Shown here: one piece after another, positions 33,883 to 41,063 of the stretch
Numbering within the stretch: the first letter of the stretch is position 1
Layout: each line of letters opens with the position of its first letter
Assembly (NCBI GenBank): GCA_003447535.1
Contig: DLYY01000011.1
Span: 1-41,063 of the forward strand
Source of the DNA: Bacteroidota bacterium
Lineage (GTDB): Bacteria > Bacteroidota > Bacteroidia > Chitinophagales > UBA8649
Direction: 5' to 3'
Length of the DNA stretch: 41,063 nucleotides
Program-made: the position numbers and the translations under genes
Notes under the pieces: generated by a model
What the model was told of the DNA's origin: nothing
The model's database searches: none
What the model saw: only the letters and a program-made list of their open reading frames with translations

Positions 33883-34229
33883 AATGATTAAAATATTTTA
33901 TTAAAACACTATAGTCATCATTAAGTGTGTTATTATGTGGAATACTCTACCCAATCTTAATAATTCACACATATTAAACACTAAGTTAACTTATGTTGTC
34001 TCTAAGAAGTTAACTTATTAAGGCAAAATTGATAATAATCAACACACTGTTAATTCAAGTTCAAGAAGTATTTGTTGAAATACAAATTGTGAAATTAAAG
34101 TTTGTTTCATGGGGAAAAGTCAACAATACAGTACTCATTTATTAAGTATTCCAATTTTACAAGCTATATCCACATCAAGCAAGTACTTTTAACGTTGTAA
34201 TTAACACCATATGTTAATAGCTTAGGATA
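33883..34229. other. 347-bp AT-rich intergenic region with repeated GTTAAY words
   Basis: No coding sequence was seen. The first ~150 bases have roughly one quarter G+C, against about 40% in nearby genes. The palindrome AAGTTAACTT occurs twice (33983-33992, where it extends to 12 bp, and 34007-34016), 24 bp apart. GTTAAT lies at 34049-34054, and an inverted pair ATTAAC/GTTAAT at 34200-34205 and 34213-34218 stands 11 bp before the next start. Three near-matches (8 of 9) to a relaxed DnaA box TTWTNCACA lie at 33936-33944 (reverse), 33961-33969 and 34166-34174. It must hold the divergent promoters of the TDO-like and DUF4175 genes. An operator cluster or replication-origin element is possible. 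Confidence 0.6.
33983..34016. repeat. Two copies of palindrome AAGTTAACTT
   Basis: Identical 10-bp palindromes at 33983-33992 and 34007-34016, with centres 24 bp apart. Both are followed by AT, so the direct-repeat unit AAGTTAACTTAT is 12 bp. The arrangement fits tandem binding of a dimeric regulator. Confidence 0.8.
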
Positions 34230-37200
34230 ATGATTAGAGATAAAATCATAGAATCAGGTAAAGTAGGTCTTTATAAACGACTTGAATACCAAATTTCTGT
34301 TGCTCTTTGTCTTTGTGCTGCTGTCTGGAGTGTACTTAGTTTTATCCTTATGTTATTCGATAACAGTGGAAATAAAAGCTGGATGGTATGGGTGGTTTTA
34401 CCTTTCAGTATAGTGACTTTCTTTATTATCCTTTATAGGATATTCTATACATATACGCGAAACGAACATGATATAGTAAGCGGCGTCTTATTGCGATATA
34501 ATCACCAAGCCGATCAGATAAAGCACAAGCTTAAATATGGATTAGAATTTGAGCAGAGCTATCCAGAAAAAAATGTTCCACCGATCGATGATTTACTTCC
34601 AAATTGGAATACGGAGAGAGGACTACAACAGAAGTTTAGAAAACTATTGATATTGTCTGTTTTTACAGCTGTATTACTGATAAGCTTAAGTCCATGGAAA
34701 GCAGCATTTTCAACGGCGTTTACATTCAAGGCAGAGGGTATCAACGATAACAATATTACTTGGGTGTCAGATACAACAGCACAAGTAGGCCAACCATACA
34801 CCTTGCTGGCACTTGTTAAAGATACAGGAGATATATCTGCTAAATTATTTCTTAATAATTTGAAAATCAATTACTTATATAAAAATGACACGCTATTCTA
34901 TGCTATTGAATCAGTGAATCAAGATCTATATTTTACCTGGCGCGATGGCGATAAAATTCTCTCTTCTTTTAGGGTCGAAGTACTATCTAATTCTGCCAAT
35001 ACATATAAGATTTTATTAACTCCACCAAGTTATATACAACAGGAACAGGTTGATTTTATTAATCCTCGGAAGATTGAAGCAATGGAGGGTAGTCTTATGC
35101 GTATTCAAGAATATGTTGATGAGGAAGCTAGCACTCTATACATAAAGGATTCAATTGCACAATTTAACAAGGATATATTGTTAATGAATTCTGCCGAATG
35201 CTTTGCTATGGTTAAAGATGATACAGCTTGGTTAATGACTATTGATGTTATAAAAGATAAGCGACCGAGTATTTCAATCGAATGGGATTTTGATACTACA
35301 GCAAGAGCCTACACTGCAATAGGAACATTTCAAGATGATTTTGGGGTATCAAATGTTTTTCGAAGGGTGAATTTTATTCGTTCAGGAAAAGTTATAGATA
35401 GCAAGCGTTACAATGTTACTCATGATAAGGGATTAGAAGGTGACTTTGCCGATTACTTTAGGCGAAAAGATTTATGGAAGACGGGCATTGATGCCATAGA
35501 GGTAAGTTATGGTGTTTGTGATAACAACGAGGTTAAAGGAAGTCAATGCGCCTATTCACGTAAGTTGGTTCTTACTGTACCAAATCAAGATACTTGGGAC
35601 GATGAAAAGGATCAAGAGGTTCAGAACATGGAGAATACAGCTAATCGCTTAAATATTAGTCAGTCAAATATGAATGAGCGTTTAGAAGATATACGTAATG
35701 AAAGAATGACGGAGGCTATTTCTAATGCAAATAACCAGGAGATAATTGATTTGTTGGAAAGTTTAGAAAGCCTAAGTGATCAAAAAGACTTGTTAAGTGA
35801 GGAGTTAGAAACTTTTATGTTGATGTCTGAAGAGTTTAATGATGCTATTGACACGAATGTCTTGAATCCACTTATTGAAGAAGATCAAGAAGATAACAGG
35901 AGGGAGGAGTTAATGGATAAAATTCGGGAGGCTTTAGAAAAGGGAGATCAAGAAAGTGTTGACGATGCTCTAGAGGAGTTGAGTGAGATGGAAAGCAAAA
36001 AAGAAATGTCTTTAGAGATGTTGGAGCGAATGCTGTCTCAGCTCATGAAGGAAAACGCGTTAAAGGATGCCATAGAAGCACTTGATAAATTAAGTAAGGA
36101 GGAAGACACATTGGACCTAGACGAGGAAGACGCATTATCAAAACAAGAGGAAATCAATGAAAAATTTGATGATATAAAGAAAGACATACAAGAAGGAAAA
36201 GAATTGTTAGGCGAAGAATCAGAAGAGATTGATCAGTTGTCAGAAGAAATTGATAATGCCCTTCAAAACCTTTCAAACGAAATGCAACAAGGTGCCCCAA
36301 GTGAATCCAGTAAGTCAAGTACCGCTCAAAAAATGAAAGAGCTTAGCTCTATGTTATCTATGGCTATGAAATCTGCTAAGCAAAAACAGTTAGAAATGGA
36401 TTTGGCCACACTTCAGCAGCTTTTAGAGAATTTAGTGGATTTATCACTTATTGAAGAGGATTTGTTTCTTTCTATTACGTCTTCTAATGTTGGAGTATAT
36501 ACCAAAGAGCGTAAGGTGAGGAATCAGGCTCTATGGAACAAAAACTTTGATGCTGTAAAGGACACACTTTTGGCACTTGCCTCTCGAAGCCCGACAGCGC
36601 AAAAGCCAATAATAGACGGAATACTTCGTATTGAAAAACGTCAAGGGCTATTGGATAAAAGCTTTGAGCGGGGAAGTCAGGCAAATTGGGCAACGCAAGC
36701 ACAAGGGGTAATGATGGAAGTCAACGAAATAGCATTGCTTCTGGACGAGGCACTACAGAATATCCAAATGAACTTATCTGGCCAAATGCAAGGCAGTCAA
36801 ATGTGTGAGAACCCTGGAGGAAGCGGACAGGGACAAAGCGGTAAGCCTTCAAAAGAAGGAGGTCTTCAGGATATTATGTCAAATCAAGCCGCCATGGGAC
36901 AACAGGGTGAAAAAGAAGGAGAAGGGGGCGAGGGGCAACAGGGTAATTCTGGAGAAGGGGGTGGTGACGAAGCTGACAAAGGCTTGGCAGCGCTAATCCA
37001 AGAACAAGCAAAAATTAGAAATGCTCTAGAGAGTTGGCTCAAAGCAAGTAATCTTGAAAGGGAGGGCCGTGGACTTCTCGATCAAATGAAACGGCAAGAG
37101 CAAATGTTATCAGAAGGCACAGCTACAGGCTCACAAGAGTATAGTGAAGGCTTACAAAACATAGACCTCCAGTTGTTAAAATTAGAGCAAGCGGCAAATA

Positions 37201-37379
37201 AACAAGGCGAAAAGGAAAGCCGTAAATCGTTCTCGCCCGTTGTTGAAGAAGTCGTTATTATACCCGAGGAGGTGCAGCAAAAAATTAGTCAAATCCTACA
37301 ACGTCGAAAAAGACCTCAAATGGAAAACCCTGGCTTAATAGCATTCTATGATAAACTATGGAGATCATTTACACAATAA
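34230..37379 (+). CDS. DUF4175 family large membrane-anchored protein
   Basis: A 1049-aa protein of a Bacteroidota family of unknown function. Two N-terminal membrane helices (about residues 22-45 and 52-72) and a third hydrophobic segment (about 138-155) are followed by a beta-rich region (about 170-450, with NITWVSDTTAQVGQPYTL). A long acidic coiled-coil stretch (about 455-740) is rich in Glu, Asp, Leu and Met. A Gly/Gln/Ser/Glu low-complexity segment follows at about 850-920, then a helical C-terminus. The large region is probably periplasmic, judging by the helices. Its place before the HATPase-ybeY-mnmG genes is a recurrent arrangement in this phylum as I know it. The role is unknown. 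Confidence 0.88.
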   Translation: MIRDKIIESGKVGLYKRLEYQISVALCLCAAVWSVLSFILMLFDNSGNKSWMVWVVLPFSIVTFFIILYRIFYTYTRNEHDIVSGVLLRYNHQADQIKHKLKYGLEFEQSYPEKNVPPIDDLLPNWNTERGLQQKFRKLLILSVFTAVLLISLSPWKAAFSTAFTFKAEGINDNNITWVSDTTAQVGQPYTLLALVKDTGDISAKLFLNNLKINYLYKNDTLFYAIESVNQDLYFTWRDGDKILSSFRVEVLSNSANTYKILLTPPSYIQQEQVDFINPRKIEAMEGSLMRIQEYVDEEASTLYIKDSIAQFNKDILLMNSAECFAMVKDDTAWLMTIDVIKDKRPSISIEWDFDTTARAYTAIGTFQDDFGVSNVFRRVNFIRSGKVIDSKRYNVTHDKGLEGDFADYFRRKDLWKTGIDAIEVSYGVCDNNEVKGSQCAYSRKLVLTVPNQDTWDDEKDQEVQNMENTANRLNISQSNMNERLEDIRNERMTEAISNANNQEIIDLLESLESLSDQKDLLSEELETFMLMSEEFNDAIDTNVLNPLIEEDQEDNRREELMDKIREALEKGDQESVDDALEELSEMESKKEMSLEMLERMLSQLMKENALKDAIEALDKLSKEEDTLDLDEEDALSKQEEINEKFDDIKKDIQEGKELLGEESEEIDQLSEEIDNALQNLSNEMQQGAPSESSKSSTAQKMKELSSMLSMAMKSAKQKQLEMDLATLQQLLENLVDLSLIEEDLFLSITSSNVGVYTKERKVRNQALWNKNFDAVKDTLLALASRSPTAQKPIIDGILRIEKRQGLLDKSFERGSQANWATQAQGVMMEVNEIALLLDEALQNIQMNLSGQMQGSQMCENPGGSGQGQSGKPSKEGGLQDIMSNQAAMGQQGEKEGEGGEGQQGNSGEGGGDEADKGLAALIQEQAKIRNALESWLKASNLEREGRGLLDQMKRQEQMLSEGTATGSQEYSEGLQNIDLQLLKLEQAANKQGEKESRKSFSPVVEEVVIIPEEVQQKISQILQRRKRPQMENPGLIAFYDKLWRSFTQ

Positions 37380-37408
37380 ATGAGATTATTATATACTATC
37401 TTTGATTT

Positions 37409-37807
37409 ATGCAGCAATTGATTGTTTCTTCTAAACACGAAAGCCTCAAAGAAATTGAGCATTTCCTAGAACAAGTTGTTGTGGAGCACAATGTGGCAGA
37501 CGAGGTTTTTGGAAACATGCTGATTGGTGTGACGGAAGCAGTTAATAATGCTATTATTCATGGCAACAAGGAGGATGACACTAAAAAAGTAGTCCTAGAG
37601 TTCGAGCGCGAGGAGAGCCCAGACAAGTTGGTTTTTCATATACATGACGAGGGAAATGGTTTTGATTATAATGGCTTGCCTGACCCCACCCATCCTGACA
37701 ATTTAATGGTTGTGGGTGGACGCGGAGTGTTTTTAATTAAACAATTAGCGGATTGGGTAGTCTTCAGTAATGACGGTGCAACCATAGAACTTCAATTTAG
37801 ACTATAA
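37409..37807 (+). CDS. Small ATP-binding protein of the RsbW/SpoIIAB (HATPase) family
   Basis: A 132-aa GHKL-type ATPase domain without sensor or receiver parts. GVTEAVNNAIIHGN (about residues 48-61) is the N box; HIHDEGNGFDY (about 83-93) the G1 box; GGRGVFLIKQLAD (about 109-121) the G2 box. Relatives are serine kinases that bind and inhibit sigma factors and phosphorylate anti-anti-sigma proteins. No partner sigma or antagonist gene is nearby, so a regulatory target cannot be named. It sits 29 bp after the DUF4175 gene and 9 bp before ybeY, suggesting a shared transcript. Confidence 0.9.
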   Translation: MQQLIVSSKHESLKEIEHFLEQVVVEHNVADEVFGNMLIGVTEAVNNAIIHGNKEDDTKKVVLEFEREESPDKLVFHIHDEGNGFDYNGLPDPTHPDNLMVVGGRGVFLIKQLADWVVFSNDGATIELQFRL

Positions 37808-37816
37808 CGTTGCGGT

Positions 37817-38239
37817 ATGTTTGTGCGTGTATTACGCGACGGCAATTCAGAGTTCTCGATAACAGCTCGAGAGATAAAAGAGGCCCTGGCTGTCTTTTGC
37901 CAAGATTACGATTTATCTATTCGTGGAATTGATATCATCTTCACGGATAGTGTAAGCCAAATAAAGCACAACACCTCCTTGCTCAACCACCATTATGACA
38001 CAGATGTCATAACCCAAGAAAGGGAAACACCAATGGGAAGGCATTTAGAGTTTTATATTAATGGCACGACGGTTTTCTTGGAAGAGGATGAAGCCCCCAA
38101 GTCCTATATACTGCGTATGTTTTTTCACGGCCTATTGCACGTAATGGGCTATACCGATGGGAGTGATTTAGAAAAGAGAACAATGCACCTAGAGGAAAAC
38201 CGCCTACTTCAATTGTTCCACGTGGAACATAAAGCATAA
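37817..38239 (+). CDS. ybeY: rRNA maturation endoribonuclease YbeY
   Basis: Single-strand-specific endoribonuclease in 16S rRNA 3' maturation and ribosome quality control, 140 aa. FFHGLLHVMGYTDGSD (about residues 97-112) is the metal-site motif H-x3-H-x5-[HD]: the first two His are present, and the third ligand, His in E. coli, is Asp here, which I believe is usual in this phylum. LNHHYDTDVITQER (about 55-68) matches the conserved LN-x-x-[YF]-x-x-[DT]-D-V-L-[ST] type segment. The 3' end carries a parS palindrome. Its TAA overlaps the ATG of mnmG by one base. Confidence 0.93.
   Translation: MFVRVLRDGNSEFSITAREIKEALAVFCQDYDLSIRGIDIIFTDSVSQIKHNTSLLNHHYDTDVITQERETPMGRHLEFYINGTTVFLEEDEAPKSYILRMFFHGLLHVMGYTDGSDLEKRTMHLEENRLLQLFHVEHKA
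38214..38229. other. parS centromere site (ParB binding)
   Basis: TGTTCCACGTGGAACA is a perfect 16-bp palindrome that fits the bacterial parS consensus TGTTNCACGTGNAACA at every defined position. It lies in the last codons of ybeY (F-H-V-E-H), 10 bp before mnmG. In most bacteria such sites are near the replication origin and load ParB and SMC. Confidence 0.88.
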
Positions 38240-40104
38240 TGAATATGATGGACAAGTATGATGTTATTGTTGTGGGCGGTGGTCATGCGGGGTGCGAGGC
38301 CTCAAGGATTTCGGCACAATTGGGTGCTAAAACCCTCCTGATAACCATGAACATGCAAGCCATTGGTCAAATGTCCTGTAACCCTGCAATGGGTGGTGTT
38401 GCTAAGGGTCAAATTGTTCGAGAAATAGATGCATTAGGGGGTTTTTCTGGGAAAGTTGCTGACCGCTCTATGCTTCATTTCCGAATGCTGAATCGATCAA
38501 AAGGGCCCGCCATGCATAGCCCAAGAACACAAAACGACCGACACCTCTTTGCAAGAATTTGGAGGACAGAGTTAGAAAACACCAATAATCTTAACTTTTG
38601 GCAAGATGAGGTGGTTGGCTTGCAAAAAGAAAGAGACAAGGTTACAGGGGTGGTGTGTAGGTCCGGCCTGTATATTTCTGCAGAAAAAATTATTATTACT
38701 GGCGGAACCTTCCTAGGTGGAGTTATTCATATAGGGGAAGATCAAAGAAAATCTGGCCGAGCAGGAGAATCGGCCTCGATAGGCTTAAGCGGGCAATTGC
38801 GTGATTGGGGGTTTGCTACGGGAAGAATGAAAACAGGCACGCCACCAAGAATAGATGGAAGAACCGTGGATTATTCTTCCATGGAAATACAACCAAGCGA
38901 AGAACCCGCAGAGGTTTTTTCTTATGGAGCAAGCGAATTGTTTCAAGAAAGAAGGCATTGTTATATAACGTATACCAACCCTAAAACGCACGATATTTTG
39001 CGAAGGGATTTTAGTAAGTCGCCGATGTTTTCTGGCAGAATTGGAGGTAGGGGGCCGCGGTACTGCCCATCCATAGAGGACAAAATCGATCGCTTTAGCG
39101 AAAGAGACCGTCACCAAATATTTGTTGAGCCAGAAGGTATCGACACAGTGGAGACCTATTTGAATGGTTTTTCAACGTCGCTCCCATTTTCCACCCAGAT
39201 AGAAGCCCTGAACACGATACCAGGCCTAGAAAAGGCAAAAATGTTTCGACCGGGCTATGCTATTGAGTATGATTATTTTCCGCCGAATCAGATAAAACAG
39301 ACGCTAGAAACAAGAGAAATAAGAGGACTCTACTTCGCGGGCCAAATCAACGGAACAACGGGTTATGAGGAGGCAGCATGCCAGGGTCTTATGGCTGGCA
39401 TCAATGCGGCGCTGAGTGTGCTTGGGCAATCTCCCTTAATCCTTGAACGGTCAGAAGCATATATTGGGGTCCTTATTAATGACCTTGTGTTTAAAGGCAC
39501 CAACGAGCCCTACAGAATGTTTACGTCACGTGCGGAATTTAGGCTTTCTTTACGCCAGGACAATGCTGATATGCGGCTTATGCCTTTAGCAAAGAAGCAT
39601 AACCTTCTCGGTAAGGCAGAGGCTGAGCTATACATGAAAAAGACACACTTTATAAAAGAATACAATCATTGTATTCATAAAACGTCCATACGGCCAGAAA
39701 GCATAAACCCCTTGCTTCTAGAACGAGGGCAAGACCCAATACGGCAAAGCGTAAAACTGGAAAAGATCTTGGCAAGGCCAGGCATAGACACATATGACCT
39801 AACAGAGTGCAGCAATGAATTGTTATCACTAGTTGAAGGAAAGCGACCACATTTTGTTCAGACGGCGGAAATCGAACATAAATATTCGGGATACATAGCA
39901 AGAGAGGCGGACAGTGTAAAACGATTACAAAGCCTGGCAAAGGTTAAAATAAAGCCCACGGTTAATTTTGATGACATGTCCTCTCTTTCTAAAGAGGCAA
40001 GGGAAAAGCTCAAGCAATTTAAGCCATCAACACTTGGAGAAGCTCAACAAATTAGCGGTGTTTCGGCAAGTGATATTACAGCACTATCAATTTATCTATC
40101 CTAG
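38239..40104 (+). CDS. mnmG: tRNA uridine-5-carboxymethylaminomethyl synthesis enzyme MnmG (GidA)
   Basis: FAD enzyme that, with MnmE, modifies U34 of several tRNAs; 621 aa, normal length. YDVIVVGGGHAGCEAS (about residues 7-22) is the FAD-binding Rossmann motif. MSCNPAMGGVAKGQIVREID (about 47-66) and RMKTGTPPRIDGR (about 195-207) are diagnostic; GLYFAGQINGTTGYEEAACQG (about 361-381) is the second FAD site. ATG follows the ybeY stop with one-base overlap. An internal Met two codons later is also possible. mnmE is not in the window. Confidence 0.97.
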   Translation: MNMMDKYDVIVVGGGHAGCEASRISAQLGAKTLLITMNMQAIGQMSCNPAMGGVAKGQIVREIDALGGFSGKVADRSMLHFRMLNRSKGPAMHSPRTQNDRHLFARIWRTELENTNNLNFWQDEVVGLQKERDKVTGVVCRSGLYISAEKIIITGGTFLGGVIHIGEDQRKSGRAGESASIGLSGQLRDWGFATGRMKTGTPPRIDGRTVDYSSMEIQPSEEPAEVFSYGASELFQERRHCYITYTNPKTHDILRRDFSKSPMFSGRIGGRGPRYCPSIEDKIDRFSERDRHQIFVEPEGIDTVETYLNGFSTSLPFSTQIEALNTIPGLEKAKMFRPGYAIEYDYFPPNQIKQTLETREIRGLYFAGQINGTTGYEEAACQGLMAGINAALSVLGQSPLILERSEAYIGVLINDLVFKGTNEPYRMFTSRAEFRLSLRQDNADMRLMPLAKKHNLLGKAEAELYMKKTHFIKEYNHCIHKTSIRPESINPLLLERGQDPIRQSVKLEKILARPGIDTYDLTECSNELLSLVEGKRPHFVQTAEIEHKYSGYIAREADSVKRLQSLAKVKIKPTVNFDDMSSLSKEAREKLKQFKPSTLGEAQQISGVSASDITALSIYLS

Positions 40105-40108
40105 GGCT

Positions 40109-41063
40109 ATGTCTTTTCAAGGGATGAGATTTTTTACGGCTGCTTGTTTTCTACTCATGTTGTCCCGGTGTGCCAACCCCTTTGCTCCCACGGGGGGGGC
40201 CAGGGACACCTCACCGCCCGTCGCTCTTGTTTCCCCCAAGGATACCATTGTGAACTATGCAGGAGAGAAGTTAATATGGGCCTTCGACGAATACATTCAG
40301 CCAATACAAAAGCAAAACATACATATTCTTCCAGACGCCCCTATCTCTATTGATCAGCGTGGACGATCTGTTGTTTTTTCCATAGACGAGGCCACAAGAG
40401 GAGTAGCGTATAACTTACTTATAAAAGATGCCATAAAAGACTATAATGAGGGCAACACATTTCCTCCCCAGTCTTTGTGGATTACAACACATGATGTTCT
40501 TCCTGGGCATTCGATGTTGTATTCTGCTATAATGCTGCCGCCAAGCCGGGACCTAACGACTTTTTCTGCATCGATTCAAAGCGATAACCCAGTCTTAACA
40601 TATCCACTGCGCGAAAATGATAGACTTAAGGGTCGTTTAGATCATTTACAGAATTCCTGGGATTACGCCTACTCATGGTATTGGGACATAAACTCAAACG
40701 GAACGGCCGACTCTTTTGAGCGTCACAATCAGTTTTCCCTTTCTTTTGACGGAAGCAACGAAGCAATCATTCATTCACCCCCTAGACAATCCGTAACAAC
40801 TGACAGTCTTGATATTTATTTTTTTAGGATTTACCCTAAACCCAATCTGCACACTTGGGATTCTATTGCTAGGGCAAATGACTTTACCTTTTCAACCTAC
40901 AACTGGGGTGGCGACACGGTATATGCCAGCAAAAAGGACTTAGAAAGTGGTTTGAATGTTCAAAGCAGCCAGCGATTGGTTTTGGGATCTTTGACAGGGA
41001 CACACAGTTCCGACACGGTACAGGCATTAATTATTGTCTCTGACACAGCTCGGGACACAACTC
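40109..41063 (+). CDS. Lipoprotein with Ig-like (SbsA/Big_5-type) domain, N-terminal part
   Basis: Open to the right edge: 318 codons are visible, so the end is missing because of the window. MRFFTAACFLLMLSRC (starting at the internal ATG 40124) is a lipoprotein signal with lipobox LSRC. It is followed by ANPFAPTGGARDTSPP, typical of a Bacteroidota lipoprotein family whose mature start reads C-A-N-x-x-x-P-T-G-G, and an Ig-like fold around residues 35-125 with WAFDEYIQP. The protein would be anchored in the outer membrane. Function is unknown; the mnmG neighbour is a repeated context, as I remember it. A run of eight G at 40192-40199 lies in the early codons. The gap to mnmG is 4 bp. Confidence 0.87.
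   Translation, partial: MSFQGMRFFTAACFLLMLSRCANPFAPTGGARDTSPPVALVSPKDTIVNYAGEKLIWAFDEYIQPIQKQNIHILPDAPISIDQRGRSVVFSIDEATRGVAYNLLIKDAIKDYNEGNTFPPQSLWITTHDVLPGHSMLYSAIMLPPSRDLTTFSASIQSDNPVLTYPLRENDRLKGRLDHLQNSWDYAYSWYWDINSNGTADSFERHNQFSLSFDGSNEAIIHSPPRQSVTTDSLDIYFFRIYPKPNLHTWDSIARANDFTFSTYNWGGDTVYASKKDLESGLNVQSSQRLVLGSLTGTHSSDTVQALIIVSDTARDTT

Noticed and set aside
39525..39533. CACGTG inside mnmG as a second parS
   Set aside because: The flanking bases do not match GTTN...NAAC; only the six-base core is present.
40192..40199. Run of eight G near the start of the lipoprotein gene, and several G7 runs in polysaccharide genes (for example 3762, 4565, 5814, 14809)
   Set aside because: Could slip and switch genes, but GGG glycine codons are common here, all frames are intact, and the runs fall at conserved Gly-rich motifs, so there is no specific sign of phase variation.
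1..41063. Insertion sequences, prophage, CRISPR arrays, att sites at the tRNA
   Set aside because: No transposase, integrase or repeat-spacer pattern was seen, and no duplicate of the tRNA 3' end was noticed.

Overview
The window looks like a chromosomal segment from a member of the Bacteroidota. The evidence is the block DUF4175 protein – small HATPase – ybeY – mnmG – Ig-like lipoprotein, a YbeY with Asp in place of the third metal-binding His, a TAnnTTTG-type promoter element before the tRNA, the general lack of Shine-Dalgarno sequences, and the protein families themselves. No phage, transposase, CRISPR array or rRNA was seen.

Region 1 (1-402, minus) is the start of purN, cut by the window edge. 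Region 2 (about 493-29177) is one large surface-polysaccharide locus. It holds an ABC exporter pair (Wzm/Wzt with a C-terminal carbohydrate-binding domain), three separate asparagine-synthase-type amidotransferases, about ten glycosyltransferases, a sulfotransferase, a WlbA/WlbB pair for a 3-amino-uronic acid sugar nucleotide, an exosortase-like membrane protein in the same apparent operon as wlbB-wlbA, and a multi-pass membrane protein that could be a polymerase. It ends with the assembly machinery: a Wza-type lipoprotein, a Wzc-type tyrosine autokinase whose Tyr/Gly tail is encoded by a hexanucleotide repeat, and a WecA/MraY-type lipid-carrier sugar-phosphate transferase. The gene products would build a glycan on a polyprenyl carrier, decorate it (acetamido-uronic acids, possibly amidated, and sulfate) and export it.

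Region 3 (about 29202-33882) is mixed housekeeping: a fluoride channel (crcB), tRNA-Leu(GAG), a NodB-type deacetylase, gltX, nadD, a nucleoside phosphorylase, and a small protein that appears to be a miniature tryptophan-2,3-dioxygenase-like heme protein. Region 4 (33883-34229) is a 347-bp AT-rich gap full of GTTAAY words, including two copies of a palindrome. Region 5 (34230-41063) is the DUF4175-HATPase-ybeY-mnmG-lipoprotein block. The 3' end of ybeY contains a perfect 16-bp parS (ParB-binding) palindrome, which suggests that the origin-proximal part of the chromosome is near.

The most interesting points are the exosortase-like gene tied to sugar-nucleotide genes, the three amidotransferases in one glycan locus, the mini-TDO, the parS site and nearby AT-rich GTTAAY region, the kinase-tail repeat, and a 26-bp perfect palindrome inside a glycosyltransferase-like gene. 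All functions were read from sequence motifs alone; no database search was possible.
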